A model generated the notes under the pieces. It was given only the letters and a program-made list of their open reading frames with translations, made no database searches and was not told where the DNA came from. A stretch of 64,000 bases of DNA. Source: Desulfocicer vacuolatum DSM 3385 (GTDB taxonomy: Bacteria > Desulfobacterota > Desulfobacteria > Desulfobacterales > Desulfobacteraceae). Positions 8,779 to 18,197 of the stretch are shown piece by piece; positions within the stretch are counted from its first letter, which is position 1, and each line of letters opens with the position of its first letter. The stretch is from positions 62,001 to 126,000 of the forward strand of contig NZ_FWXY01000005.1 in NCBI RefSeq assembly GCF_900176365.1, written 5' to 3'. Made by a program: the position numbers and the translations under genes.

Positions 8779-11700
8779 ATGGTACACCCCTTAAATCCTC
8801 TGACATTTCCCCTCCACGGCACCCGCTTGATAGAGGCCAGTGCCGGTACCGGTAAAACCTATACCATTGCAGCCCTTTATGTCCGTCTGGTGCTGGGGCA
8901 CGGTGACAAAAATGCCTTTGTCCGTCCCCTGACCCCGCCGGAAATTCTGGTGGTCACCTTTACCAATGCCGCCACCCAGGAGCTCCGGGACCGCATTCGA
9001 AGTCGATTGACCCAGGCCGCAGCTTTTTTCAGACACCAGGACCCCGGAGATGATTTTTTGGTCAGCCTGGGTGAAAATTGTGATGAGGATACATGGCCGG
9101 GTAATGCCCGGCTGCTGGACCAGGCAGCCCAATGGATGGACGAGGCCGCCATCTTCACCATCCATTCCTGGAGTCAACGCATGTTAAAGCGCTACGCCTT
9201 TGGCAGTGGCAGTCTGTTTGATCTGGAACTGGCCCCCGGGGAAGATCAACTCATGGAGCAGGCCGCCTGTGACTATTGGCGTGCCACTTTTTATCCCTTA
9301 CCCGCCTCCCAGCTTGCCATGGTATTAAATACCCTGGGTGTCACCACCCCCCAGGCATTATTGGCAAAGGTCAGACCCTTTATGGGGGCGCATCACCCTG
9401 CTCCCCCCAGGGAACCCCGGGAAATTCTGGAGCAAAGGGAAGCGGTCATTGAAAGAGCCCGGCAATGCTGGGCTTCTGATTTTGAAAAAGCGGCCGATCT
9501 GGTGCGCCGGGCAAGAACTCAGAAAGACCTCAACGGCAATAAATACCGGGAAGCCTCCCTTGAAAAATGGCTCAAAGAAATGAAATCCTGGATTGCCGGA
9601 AAGTGTGAACTGCCCGGGGAAAAGGCCTTGGTCCAATTGTCCGCTTTCGGCCTTGCGGCAGGCAAAAGCAAAAAAGGGGTGCCCCCGGAACATCCGGCCT
9701 TTGATGCTCTGGATGCCCTGAACACGGCCCTGGAAGAGCTGGATCTGGAGCCCACGCTTTATGTCCACGGGGCCGGTCAAATTAAAGCCCGAGTGGATCG
9801 GGAAAAAAACCGCCAGGCTCTGGTGGGATTTGATGATCTTCTCACACAGTTGGAACAAGCCATTCACCGCCCGGGAAATGAGCAGCTGCCCCAGATGATC
9901 AGACAGCAGTTCCCCGTGGCCCTGGTGGATGAGTTCCAGGATACAGATCCTGTGCAATACAGCACCCTTGGCACCATTTATCTCAATCAGCCGGACACAG
10001 GATTTTTTATGATCGGTGATCCCAAACAGGCCATTTACGCCTTTCGCGGGGCCGATATCCACACCTATCTTCTGGCCCGCAAGGATGCCGCAGATCGTCT
10101 TTATACCCTGGACACCAATTATCGCTCGGCCGGGGATATGGTGGCAGCGGTGAATTATTTTTTTGATCTGGCCACGGTCCATGAACAAGGGCCGTTTTTA
10201 TTTTACGATGAAATTCCCTTTACACCGGTGAAGGCCCGGGGAAGGGAGGATCGTTTTTTTGTTGAAGATCAATTTCCCCGGCCCCTGACCCTGTGGAAGG
10301 AGGACCAGGAAGAACCCATCACTAAAACCGGAGACAAAGGCTACATCCATCACATGGCAGACGTCTGCGCCGGTGAAATGGTGCGCCTGTTGAACCTGGC
10401 AGGTCAATCCCCTGCCCAATGCGGGTTTAAAGACCGGCTGGGCAGCATTATCCCATTGACCCCCGGAGATATGGCCATTTTGGTGAGAAATAAAACAGAG
10501 GCCGCTGCCGTGCGCCAGGCCCTGGATCACCGGGGAGTGCGCACCGTGTATTTGTCCGATAAACGATCGGTGTTTGAGTCTCCTGAAGCCCTGGATCTTT
10601 TGTATCTTTTACGGGCCTGTGCCTCCCCGGGCAATGCCGGATACATCAAGACAGCCCTGGGAACGGATTTGTTGGATCTTTCCTTTGCTTTTCTGGATAA
10701 TCTCACCATGGATGAACTGGCCTGGGAGGCAGAAGGGGAGCGGTTTCGGCAGTATCATCTTATCTGGCACCATAACGGGGTGCTCCCCATGGTCCGGGCA
10801 CTGCTGCGTGATTTTAAAGTGCCGGCCCGGTTATTGGCCACTTCCATGGGGGAGAGGCGTTTGACCAATGTGTTGCATTTGGCGGAATTGATCCAGGCCA
10901 AAGCCATGTCCCTGGATGGGGAACATGCTGTGATACGATGGTTCACCCGGCAGCTTGGAACACCGGATACCGTGTCTGATGAGGGCATTCTTCGCCTGGA
11001 AAGTGATGAAAATTTGGTAAAGGTGGTGACCATCCATAAATCCAAGGGTCTTGAATATCCTTTGGTGTTTCTGCCCTTTATTTGCAGCCATAGAAAGGTT
11101 GCAGCGGGTAAATCTCCGGTGTTCTGGCACGATGAACAGGGCCGTCGCCAAGTGGGGATCAACCCCGGGGACACGGAGCTTGAAAAGGCTGCCCAGGAGG
11201 CCCTGGCCGAGGATTTAAGGCTTCTTTATGTGGCCATGACCCGGGCCTGTCATGCCTGTTTTCTGGGTATGGGGGTTGTGGGAAAGATGTTGAAAAAAGG
11301 AGAAACCAATGAGTTCCACTGCTCGGGCATTGGCCATGTGATCACCGGGGGAAAAGAACATACCACCCGGGAGATTTTTCAATTGCTGGATAACATGGGG
11401 CAAAACTGCGATGACATCTGCGTTACCGTGGCTCCGGAATGTCCGGATATGCTTGAAACACCGGGGGACAGCACGGAGCTTTTTGCCCCGGCCCGGCATT
11501 TTTCCCATCCTGGATGGCAACGCTGGTTCATCACAAGCTACAGCGGCATTTCCGACGGGGCCACCATGCCCGATACCCATGTGCCCGGAAAGGCCCCTGA
11601 CGCTGACATGGCAGACTCTGATTCTCCAGACTCAGCCCGGGCCGATCAGCTCATGGAAGCAGAATTTGAACCCGGCACCGATTCTGCCATCATCACACCT

Positions 11701-12453
11701 GCCCGTTCCATCCATACCTTTGCCCGGGGGCCTGAACCCGGCACTTTTTTGCATGATCTATTTGAATGGGCGGCAAAACAGGGGTTTGATATTGTTGCCA
11801 AAAATCCGGGGATGATCCAGGAACATCTTTCCCTGGTATGTCCCCGCCACGGCTGGGAAGAGTGGGTGGAGCCCCTTGCCAACTGGTTTCATCAATTACT
11901 TTTAACCCCTTTGCATCTTACCATGGGGTCAGATCCCTTTATGTCTTTGTCACATCTTGACCGCCATGCCTGTTATGCGGAAATGGAATTCATGTTTTCT
12001 GCCACCCATGTGGATACCCGCAGTCTGGATCAGGCGGTGAATGGAACGTTACTGGCAGGGGTGCGACGTCCTTTATTGAAAAGAAACCGGCTCAACGGCA
12101 TGGTCAAGGGGTTCATGGATCTGGTGTTTGTTTTTCAAGAAAAATATTATGTGATGGATTATAAATCCAATTACCTGGGGGAGGACAACGCCCATTATAC
12201 CAGGCAAGCCATGGGAGATGCCATGCTGGCCCACCGGTATGATCTGCAATTGGTGCTTTATAATTTGGCTCTTCACCGCCTTTTAAAATCCCGTTTGCCG
12301 GATTATGACTATGATATCCATGTGGGCGGGGCTGTATATCTTTTTTTGCGGGGGGTGGACGGCACGGGAAACGGGGTGTATGGAGAACGGCCCCCCCGGG
12401 CGCTCGTGGAAAAACTGGATGGGATGTTTACCGGAAAAGTGTCCACATTATAA
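8779..12453 (+). CDS. recB: Exodeoxyribonuclease V beta subunit RecB
   Basis: This 1224-residue helicase-nuclease starts DNA end processing for recombinational repair. The UvrD/Rep-type ATPase has Walker A ASAGTGKT (20-27), motif II DEFQDTDPVQ (about 384), IGDPKQAIYAFRG, and motifs V/VI (VVTIHKSKGLEYPLVF; LLYVAMTRA). The C-terminal PD-(D/E)XK nuclease keeps its catalytic DYKSN (about 1127) and QLVLYNLAL. A Pro/Asp-rich linker around bases 11560-11700 separates helicase and nuclease. Length is typical. An AAGGA lies 11 bases before the ATG. The partner recC, often adjacent, is not upstream or anywhere in the window; recD follows after nfo. The partner may be elsewhere in the genome. Confidence 0.94.
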   Translation: MVHPLNPLTFPLHGTRLIEASAGTGKTYTIAALYVRLVLGHGDKNAFVRPLTPPEILVVTFTNAATQELRDRIRSRLTQAAAFFRHQDPGDDFLVSLGENCDEDTWPGNARLLDQAAQWMDEAAIFTIHSWSQRMLKRYAFGSGSLFDLELAPGEDQLMEQAACDYWRATFYPLPASQLAMVLNTLGVTTPQALLAKVRPFMGAHHPAPPREPREILEQREAVIERARQCWASDFEKAADLVRRARTQKDLNGNKYREASLEKWLKEMKSWIAGKCELPGEKALVQLSAFGLAAGKSKKGVPPEHPAFDALDALNTALEELDLEPTLYVHGAGQIKARVDREKNRQALVGFDDLLTQLEQAIHRPGNEQLPQMIRQQFPVALVDEFQDTDPVQYSTLGTIYLNQPDTGFFMIGDPKQAIYAFRGADIHTYLLARKDAADRLYTLDTNYRSAGDMVAAVNYFFDLATVHEQGPFLFYDEIPFTPVKARGREDRFFVEDQFPRPLTLWKEDQEEPITKTGDKGYIHHMADVCAGEMVRLLNLAGQSPAQCGFKDRLGSIIPLTPGDMAILVRNKTEAAAVRQALDHRGVRTVYLSDKRSVFESPEALDLLYLLRACASPGNAGYIKTALGTDLLDLSFAFLDNLTMDELAWEAEGERFRQYHLIWHHNGVLPMVRALLRDFKVPARLLATSMGERRLTNVLHLAELIQAKAMSLDGEHAVIRWFTRQLGTPDTVSDEGILRLESDENLVKVVTIHKSKGLEYPLVFLPFICSHRKVAAGKSPVFWHDEQGRRQVGINPGDTELEKAAQEALAEDLRLLYVAMTRACHACFLGMGVVGKMLKKGETNEFHCSGIGHVITGGKEHTTREIFQLLDNMGQNCDDICVTVAPECPDMLETPGDSTELFAPARHFSHPGWQRWFITSYSGISDGATMPDTHVPGKAPDADMADSDSPDSARADQLMEAEFEPGTDSAIITPARSIHTFARGPEPGTFLHDLFEWAAKQGFDIVAKNPGMIQEHLSLVCPRHGWEEWVEPLANWFHQLLLTPLHLTMGSDPFMSLSHLDRHACYAEMEFMFSATHVDTRSLDQAVNGTLLAGVRRPLLKRNRLNGMVKGFMDLVFVFQEKYYVMDYKSNYLGEDNAHYTRQAMGDAMLAHRYDLQLVLYNLALHRLLKSRLPDYDYDIHVGGAVYLFLRGVDGTGNGVYGERPPRALVEKLDGMFTGKVSTL

Positions 12454-12534
12454 ACGGTCACGAGCTGACCATAAGTTGAGTTAAATAAGATCCACCCATG
12501 GCGGTTATTTTGATGATAAAAAAATGGAGTGTGT

Positions 12535-13377
12535 ATGAAATATATCGGTGCCCATGTCAGTGCTGCAGGGGGCGTTGAAAATGCCCCTGTTAATGCCAAC
12601 AAGATTTTTGCCCAAGGATTTGCCGTATTTACCAAAAATCAGCGGCAATGGAAAGCCAAACCGCTGACGGAAAAAAATATTGCAGCATTCAAGGAGAGGT
12701 GCAGTCGGTTTGGATTTGATCCCCAAAAGGTTCTGGCCCATGATTCATATCTCATTAATTTGGGACATCCGGATGAAGACGCATGGGAAAAATCAAAGCA
12801 TGCGTTTATTGACGAGTTGACCCGTTGCAGGCAACTTGGCATTGGCATGCTGAATTTTCATCCGGGCTCCACCCTGAAAAAAATCAGTGAAGAGCGTTGT
12901 GTTGAGAGGATAGCCAATAGCCTGAATCTGGCCCATGAAGCAGTGCCCGGGGTGATCACGGTGGTGGAAAACACAGCCGGTCAGGGGAGCAATATGGGAT
13001 ATACCTTTGAACATATACGGGCCATTATTGATGGGGTAAACGATCCATCACGCATGGGAGTCTGCATTGACACCTGCCATGCCTTTGCTGCCGGTTATGA
13101 TCTTGCATCCGCCCGGGGCTATGATAAAACATGGTCACACTTTGATGATGTCATCGGCTTTTCTTTTCTTAAAGGCATGCATCTCAATGATTCCAAAAAA
13201 GGCCTGGGCTCCAGGGTGGACCGCCATGCAAGTATTGGAAAAGGCGAAATCGGCCTTGATGCCTTTCAACGAATTATGGAAGACACACGGATGGACAATA
13301 TTCCCATGATCCTTGAAACACCTGACAATGCCATCTGGGCAGAGGAAATTGCCCTTTTAAAGGGCTTTTGTTATTGA
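12535..13377 (+). CDS. nfo: Endonuclease IV (AP endonuclease)
   Basis: This 280-residue TIM-barrel metalloenzyme cleaves abasic sites and removes 3' blocking groups in base excision repair. Family signatures are visible in order: [48 protein letters not shown] and GMHLNDSK, then the C-terminal ILETP; these carry the His, Glu and Asp zinc ligands. An open GTG lies at 12529, but GGAG at 12526-12529 is correctly spaced for the ATG at 12535. It sits between recB and recD, so the three probably form a repair operon. Confidence 0.96.
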   Translation: MKYIGAHVSAAGGVENAPVNANKIFAQGFAVFTKNQRQWKAKPLTEKNIAAFKERCSRFGFDPQKVLAHDSYLINLGHPDEDAWEKSKHAFIDELTRCRQLGIGMLNFHPGSTLKKISEERCVERIANSLNLAHEAVPGVITVVENTAGQGSNMGYTFEHIRAIIDGVNDPSRMGVCIDTCHAFAAGYDLASARGYDKTWSHFDDVIGFSFLKGMHLNDSKKGLGSRVDRHASIGKGEIGLDAFQRIMEDTRMDNIPMILETPDNAIWAEEIALLKGFCY

Positions 13378-13514
13378 ATATGTCAGCAGTGGGGGACTCT
13401 GCTGTGGGAATTCAGGTGTTGCAATGTCATATTATTACCACGGGCAGATTTTATTTTGATTCGATTTTATGGAACATGGAAGGCTATGGCTTTTGCGAAA
13501 AAAGAAAAGGGGAA

Positions 13515-15659
13515 ATGAATTTGACACCGGAACAATTGTTTGAGCTTCTGGATGCCTGGACCCACAGGGGGTGGATGCGCTCCCTGGACAGGGCCTTTGT
13601 GCGGTTTTTAAACCAGGAATCACCCCAGAAGTCTGGGGAAGTATTACTGGCAGCTGCCCTGGTGAGTCATCAGTTGGGCCGGGGCCATGTGTGCCTGGAT
13701 CTTGAAATTGCCCTGGCTGATCCCGATGCCACTTTGTCTTTACCGCCCGAGGGAGAAACCGGGGAAGATTTGCCGGACAAACCCTCCCAGGTGCTCCAGG
13801 GGGTGACCCTGAAAGCCTGGGAAACACTTCTAACGGATTCTGTTCTGGTCTCTTTGGATAACACCCGAAAAAGGCCTTTGATATTAAACAACCACCGGCT
13901 CTATCTTTATCGATCCTGGCACCACACCTGTTTTGTGGCAGAAACCATAAAGGATCTCATGGCCCGGCGCTTTTCTGTTCCCGGGGATCTAAGCTGGCGA
14001 CTGGGTTGGGCCTTTTCTTCTTTAAGATCGCCCAAAGAGGCATCAGGAAAGGAAATCCACTGGCAGAGTATTGCCGCCGGTGTGGCTGCCAGAAACGCCT
14101 TTACTGTTATTTCCGGGGGGCCCGGCACTGGTAAAACCACCACAGTGGTGCAGATTCTGGCTCTTTTGCAATCCCTGGCCCTGGAAGAAAATTCACCCTT
14201 AAAGATCCGTCTGGCAGCGCCCACGGGCAAGGCTGCGGCCCGGCTCACAGAATCCATGGGAAGTGCCCTTGATCAATTATCCGATGATATTAAACCGCAT
14301 ATGCCCCGGGAGGTAACCACCATTCATCGGCTTCTGGGAAGCCGCCCGGACTCCCGGCATTTTTTACACCATGGTCAAAATCGCCTCCACGCAGATCTTC
14401 TGGTGGTGGATGAGGCCTCCATGGTGGATCTGGAGATGATGGCGGCCATGCTGGATGCGTTACCCGCCCATGCCCGCTTGATATTGTTGGGAGACAAAGA
14501 CCAGCTGGCATCGGTGGAGGCCGGGGCCGTGCTGGGGGATCTTTGCCGGGATGCAGATCCCCCCCGGTATGACAAGGCTTTTGTGGACTGGGCCAAAGAG
14601 TACACTGGATATTCCCTTAAAAAATTCCGGGGAAAAGCAAATTCCATGCAGGAACACATTGTGGTGCTTCAGAAAAGTCATCGATTTGGGGAGAACAGCG
14701 GCATTGGGGCCCTGGCCCGGGCTGTGAATGCCGGGGATGACCGAAAAAGCATAAAACTTTTCCAGGGAGAATTTGCTGACATTCAACGCATGACCCTGGA
14801 ATCCCTGGATGTCAAGGAGTTTCTGCACCTGGTCCTTGATGGCCTTGATGAATCTGCCACAGGGAAAAATGGAAAGATTGCTCCTTGTGTCAGTTGTGAT
14901 AAATCATCCAATACCCATGAACCCACACCTCCACAGTTTAATGCTATGAAGGGCAGGGGAGATGATAAAGCCCATGCTGTGGATCAATCAAAGGTACAGC
15001 AAAAAAAAGGCGGATATCGGGTGTATTTGGAAGCGGTGGCAGCATCTCCCCTTAAAAAGGGTGGGGTGACGAAAGAATCAGAAATCCTGTGGTTACGCCA
15101 GGTACTGGAGCTGTTTGGGCAGTTTCAATTGCTGGCAGTGGTGAGAAAAGGGCCCTTTGGGGTGGAGGGATTGAACCGGTCCGTGGCCCGGGTTCTGGCT
15201 GCCAGGGGATTGATTCCCGCCACTGACGGCTGGTATCCCGGTCGTCCGGTGATGGTCACCCGCAATGATTATTCCCTTGGATTAATGAATGGCGATGTGG
15301 GTATTTATCTGCCGGTGTGGGATTTTGTCGCGGAAAAAGAGATATACCGGGTGGTGTTTCCCATGGTGGACGGTACACTTAAAAAGGTGCTGCCTTCCCG
15401 CCTGGATACCGTTGAAACGGTGTATGTGATGACCGTGCATAAATCCCAGGGATCAGAATTTGATCACACGGTACTGGTGCTTCCTGACACAAAAAGCCCT
15501 GTGTTGACAAGGGAATTGCTTTACACCGGTATCACCCGGGCCCGGGCCCGGTTTACCTTGGTGGAACCCCGGGGAAGTTCCTTTGGGTGGGCTGTTAAAC
15601 GCAAAACCCGCCGGGCTTCGGGTTTGGGCGATCTGTTGGCACGGGAATCCCAAAAATAA
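13515..15659 (+). CDS. recD: Exodeoxyribonuclease V alpha subunit RecD
   Basis: This superfamily 1B 5'-3' helicase subunit has an N-terminal domain, Walker A GGPGTGKTT (about 202), LAAPTGKAAARL, motif II DEASMVDLEMM, GDKDQLASVEAG, and C-terminal motifs (YVMTVHKSQGSEFDHTVLVL; LLYTGITRARARF). The frame is open from 13368, inside nfo. The ATG at 13515 gives an N-terminus like known RecD (MNLTPEQLFELLDAW) and follows AAAAGGGG, with short spacing; an in-frame ATG at 13476 is the alternative. With the 13515 start the protein has 714 residues. A polar stretch rich in Lys, Ser and His (bases 14860-15010) looks like a lineage-specific insertion in the helicase core. With no recC nearby, the subunit set in this organism is incomplete in view. 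Confidence 0.92.
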   Translation: MNLTPEQLFELLDAWTHRGWMRSLDRAFVRFLNQESPQKSGEVLLAAALVSHQLGRGHVCLDLEIALADPDATLSLPPEGETGEDLPDKPSQVLQGVTLKAWETLLTDSVLVSLDNTRKRPLILNNHRLYLYRSWHHTCFVAETIKDLMARRFSVPGDLSWRLGWAFSSLRSPKEASGKEIHWQSIAAGVAARNAFTVISGGPGTGKTTTVVQILALLQSLALEENSPLKIRLAAPTGKAAARLTESMGSALDQLSDDIKPHMPREVTTIHRLLGSRPDSRHFLHHGQNRLHADLLVVDEASMVDLEMMAAMLDALPAHARLILLGDKDQLASVEAGAVLGDLCRDADPPRYDKAFVDWAKEYTGYSLKKFRGKANSMQEHIVVLQKSHRFGENSGIGALARAVNAGDDRKSIKLFQGEFADIQRMTLESLDVKEFLHLVLDGLDESATGKNGKIAPCVSCDKSSNTHEPTPPQFNAMKGRGDDKAHAVDQSKVQQKKGGYRVYLEAVAASPLKKGGVTKESEILWLRQVLELFGQFQLLAVVRKGPFGVEGLNRSVARVLAARGLIPATDGWYPGRPVMVTRNDYSLGLMNGDVGIYLPVWDFVAEKEIYRVVFPMVDGTLKKVLPSRLDTVETVYVMTVHKSQGSEFDHTVLVLPDTKSPVLTRELLYTGITRARARFTLVEPRGSSFGWAVKRKTRRASGLGDLLARESQK

Positions 15660-15759
15660 AAGTGACCGCTGATTATCATTTTTGAAAATGGCATGTTATT
15701 TGCTTTTGAAAAGGGTGGTGTTTGTAAAAACAGCAACATAAATTCAGGAGAAAAGTAAT

Positions 15760-16242
15760 ATGAAAAAAATCAAAAAAATACTGGTTTGCATTGATCTGTC
15801 CGATTATTCTCTAACCACCCTGCAAAGTGCCATTACCATTGCAGAAAACAGCGGTGCTGAAATCCACATTATCAATGTCATTAACCAACGGGATATCTCT
15901 GTTGCCACCATGGTCCCCCCCTACTATTCAGGGAGTATTGATGTGGATGGATATATAAAGAAAACCACAGAAGACCGAAAAGCAGGCGTAACCCAACTCA
16001 TTGACAATCATTTCTCTGATTTCAAATCTGCCGTAACCATTCATATTAAAACCGGTACTCCCTTTGAAGAAATTATTCAAACAGCCGTTTCACAGGATGT
16101 GGATTTCATAGTCATGGGCAATAAAGGGCGTAGCAATCTTTCAAAAACGCTGTTTGGTTCCCAGGCGGAAAAAGTGTTCAGGCATTCTCCTGTTCCTGTT
16201 TTCAGTGTCAGAAGCGGCCAGCATAAAAGACAGGTGGACTGA
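15760..16242 (+). CDS. Universal stress protein, UspA family
   Basis: This 160-residue single-domain UspA protein starts with the family beta-strand (KKILVCIDLSDYS). Its C-terminal ATP-binding motif (GNKGRSNLSKTLFGS) has the G-x2-G-x9-G-S pattern of the nucleotide-binding class. AGGAG (15746-15750) lies 9 bases before the ATG. It stands alone after recD and probably acts in stress or energy sensing. The specific function is unknown. Confidence 0.92.
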   Translation: MKKIKKILVCIDLSDYSLTTLQSAITIAENSGAEIHIINVINQRDISVATMVPPYYSGSIDVDGYIKKTTEDRKAGVTQLIDNHFSDFKSAVTIHIKTGTPFEEIIQTAVSQDVDFIVMGNKGRSNLSKTLFGSQAEKVFRHSPVPVFSVRSGQHKRQVD

Positions 16243-16268
16243 TCAGGTGAGTGTAAAGAGATCCAAAA

Positions 16269-16352
16269 GGTCATCAGCATGCGAAGTGTGTTTGTTGCAA
16301 TTTGGGGTTGGAAAGCGAACGCAGCGAGTCTTCCAACAAAGGATTACAGGTG
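16269..16352 (+). repeat. Dispersed repeat D, copy 1
   Basis: This roughly 80-base segment (CATCAGCATGC, then TTGTTGCA, then a TTGGAA/TTCCAA stem) matches the reverse complement of 47093-47175 along its whole length with scattered changes. Both copies lie just after a gene, which hints at a mobile or structural element, though only two copies were found. Confidence 0.6.
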
Positions 16353-16441
16353 TGTTATTTTCCAATGTGTAAAAAAAAATGACAGGCCTGCACCGATAAG
16401 AACCCTTAGCTCATTTAATCGGATGTCAGTTGTTTGAATTT

Positions 16442-16470
16442 TTGCCAGAGATTGTTTTAAAAAATATGTT
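16442..16470 (+). promoter_or_regulatory. Predicted promoter of the truncated cyuA-like gene
   Basis: TTGCCA (five of six matches to the -35) is followed after 17 bases by TATGTT (16465-16470). Transcription would begin just before the large inverted repeat at 16479. Confidence 0.5.
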
Positions 16471-16478
16471 ATGTGAGT

Positions 16479-16518
16479 GCATAATGGGCCACACCTTGTC
16501 ACCGGTGGTCCATTATGC
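16479..16518 (+). promoter_or_regulatory. Inverted repeat in the leader of the cyuA-like gene
   Basis: GCATAATGGGCCAC (16479-16492) faces GTGGTCCATTATGC (16505-16518), a 14-base arm with one G-T mismatch around a 12-base loop. Placed directly after the predicted start site, it could be an operator or an RNA hairpin. No T-run follows, so it is not a terminator. Confidence 0.5.
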
Positions 16519-16573
16519 AGAAAGTTTTTTCTTATTTTTCATCTATGCAGAAAGTTTTTTCTTATTTTTCATC
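16514..16573 (+). repeat. Two perfect 30-base tandem repeats
   Basis: A 30-base unit (TATGCAGAAAGTTTTTTCTT, then ATTTTTCATC) occurs at 16514-16543 and again at 16544-16573 without change. It lies in the leader between the inverted repeat and the start codon and looks like a recent slippage duplication. Confidence 0.85.
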
Positions 16574-16670
16574 TTTCATTTTAATGTACCAGTCTTCATT
16601 ACCATATCAGGCAGAAGATCTGCCATTTGGCCCATGTTATGATCAAGCCCCAAATGCCAAAGGAGTCATC

Positions 16671-16928
16671 ATGGAAAAAAACGATAAGCGTTACAAGGCC
16701 TGTCTCAATATCCTGAAAGAAGAACTGGTACCGGCCATGGGCTGCACAGAACCCATTGCCATTGCCTGTGCAGCAGCAAAGGCCAGAGAAACTCTTGGCA
16801 CCATGCCTCAACGGGTGGTGGTGGAAGTGTCTGACAATATCATAAAAAATGTTAAAAGCGTTGTGGTTCCCAATACCGGAAATCTCAGGGGCATAGCAGC
16901 CTCAGCCGTTGCCGGGATTTCCACTTAA
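16671..16928 (+). pseudogene. Truncated L-cysteine desulfidase (CyuA/UPF0597) gene
   Basis: The 85 codons match only the N-terminus of the CyuA/YhaM family, Fe-S enzymes of about 430 residues that degrade cysteine to sulfide, pyruvate and ammonia. The signature MGCTEPIAIACAAAKA with its Fe-S cysteine is present, as is VVVPNTGNLRGIAASA, after which the frame stops. The C-terminal two-thirds is missing from all frames downstream. Yet the gene keeps AAGGAG (16659-16664) 6 bases before the ATG, a promoter and inverted repeat upstream, and a perfect terminator 7 bases after the stop. It is either a pseudogene or a short expressed remnant. The frame is open upstream to 16515, but that part is leader sequence. 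Confidence 0.8.
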
Positions 16929-16934
16929 TCTGTG

Positions 16935-16965
16935 CACGGTGCCGGTCAGCACCGTGATTATTTTT
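16935..16965 (+). terminator. Rho-independent terminator
   Basis: A perfect 8-base stem (CACGGTGC / GCACCGTG) with a 6-base loop is followed by ATTATTTTT. It ends the truncated cyuA-like transcript. Confidence 0.85.
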
Positions 16966-17080
16966 AGTAGTTTGGAATATCAAATTTAAATCAATTCATG
17001 GAGCATTGAGGTAAAAAAACAACTTGACCGGTATCAGCCTCTTTGCCGTGTCCATCAACTTGAAGGTAAAAGACGAACGA

Positions 17081-17734
17081 TCAAGCGCTCATGCTCTGGG
17101 CCCGGGACCTGTAGTCAACAATGTCTTCAATGCTCAATACAGGAAAATCATGGGCATCGGCAAAGTCAATAATCTGTGGCAGCCTTGCCATGGTACCGTC
17201 GGGGTTGGTCAGCTCACAAAGGACGCCTGCAGGACATAGTCCTGCAAGGCGCATGAGGTCCACGGTTCCTTCGGTGTGCCCCCTTCGGTCAAACACGCCG
17301 TTGGCCGCAGCCCTAAGGGGAAATACATGACCCGGGCTGTGAATATCAGTAGGGGTGGCATCTGAGGCTGCCGCACACCGAATGGTGGTGGCACGATCTG
17401 CCGCAGATACCCCTGTTGTTACACCGCTGGCCGCTTCGATGGATATGGTGAATGCGGTTTGATAAACAGAGGTGTTGGAGTTTACCATCTGGGGTAAGCC
17501 CAGCTGTTCCACCTTTTCCGGGGTCAGGCAAAGACAGACAATACCGCTGCACTCCCGGATAAGAATAGCCATCTGGGACTCTGTGATGGCTTCGGCAGGA
17601 AAAATCAGGTCCCCTTCATTTTCCCGATCTTCATCATCCACCAGCAGAACGCCTTTACCGTTGTTAAGAGCCTCAAGGGCTCGGTTCACCCTTTCAACCG
17701 GATTGCCAAATTTTGTAATAGATACTTCATTCAT
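17081..17734 (-). CDS. ribB: 3,4-dihydroxy-2-butanone 4-phosphate synthase
   Basis: This 217-residue enzyme makes the four-carbon precursor of the riboflavin xylene ring from ribulose 5-phosphate. The signatures are [15 protein letters not shown] (acidic metal-binding loop), [24 protein letters not shown], and HTEGTVDL. Its length matches E. coli RibB and it lacks the GTP cyclohydrolase II domain of RibBA. The frame opens further upstream, but AAAGGGAG lies 6 bases before the ATG at 17734. An FMN riboswitch lies about 200 bases upstream, so expression should fall when FMN is plentiful. It stands alone rather than in a rib operon. Confidence 0.97.
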   Translation of the reverse strand: MNEVSITKFGNPVERVNRALEALNNGKGVLLVDDEDRENEGDLIFPAEAITESQMAILIRECSGIVCLCLTPEKVEQLGLPQMVNSNTSVYQTAFTISIEAASGVTTGVSAADRATTIRCAAASDATPTDIHSPGHVFPLRAAANGVFDRRGHTEGTVDLMRLAGLCPAGVLCELTNPDGTMARLPQIIDFADAHDFPVLSIEDIVDYRSRAQSMSA

Positions 17735-17940
17735 GAGAAACTCCCTTTTCTTTGATGAGTCAGTTTCGGCAGATTCTGCCTGAAAACCGGACATCAAAGA
17801 CTATTATAAGAAAAAAACATAATATCAGGGAAAGATGGTGGGAAATGGAACATCAATGACAATATCAAAGATACCTTATTGCAGCCGCAAAACGCCGCAA
17901 CACCTCTGCGGTTTCATACAGAACTTTACAGCAGCTTTTT

Positions 17941-18085
17941 ATTCTCTCCCATCCGGACTTTAACCGTCGGCTCTGGAATTTCACCAGATCTGCTGACCCT
18001 GCGTTAACCGCAGGCGCTCGCGGGCTTATTTGATTTCATCAAAATAACCGCCGGTGGGGAATTTCACCCCGCCCTGAGAATTCAA
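17941..18085 (-). ncRNA. FMN riboswitch (RFN element)
   Basis: Read on the minus strand, the element shows the conserved RFN blocks in order: CAGGGCGGGGTGAAATTCCC, ACCGGCGG, an AT-rich variable arm, AGCCCGCGAGCGC, GGTCAGCAGATCTGGTGAAA with TTCCAGAGCCGACGGT, and TTAAAGTCCGGATGGGAGAG. It directly precedes ribB. Between element and gene, a CCGCA/TGCGG stem (about 17891-17915) could belong to the expression platform, but no clear T-run follows it, so translational control is equally possible. Confidence 0.97.
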
Positions 18086-18197
18086 AGGCACTATAGCTCA
18101 ATAAAAAATCATGTCAATGAAAAATGGGAAATGGTGCCGAAAATTCATAACAATGTTAGCCCGTAGCAGAGATACAAATAATAATCGAGATATCCGG

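Noticed and set aside
9358-10188. A 276-codon minus-strand frame
   Set aside because: It is a shadow of recB and has no motif.
16515-16670. Upstream extension of the cyuA-like frame
   Set aside because: It encodes the 30-base tandem repeat and unrelated residues; the ATG at 16671 has a good ribosome site.
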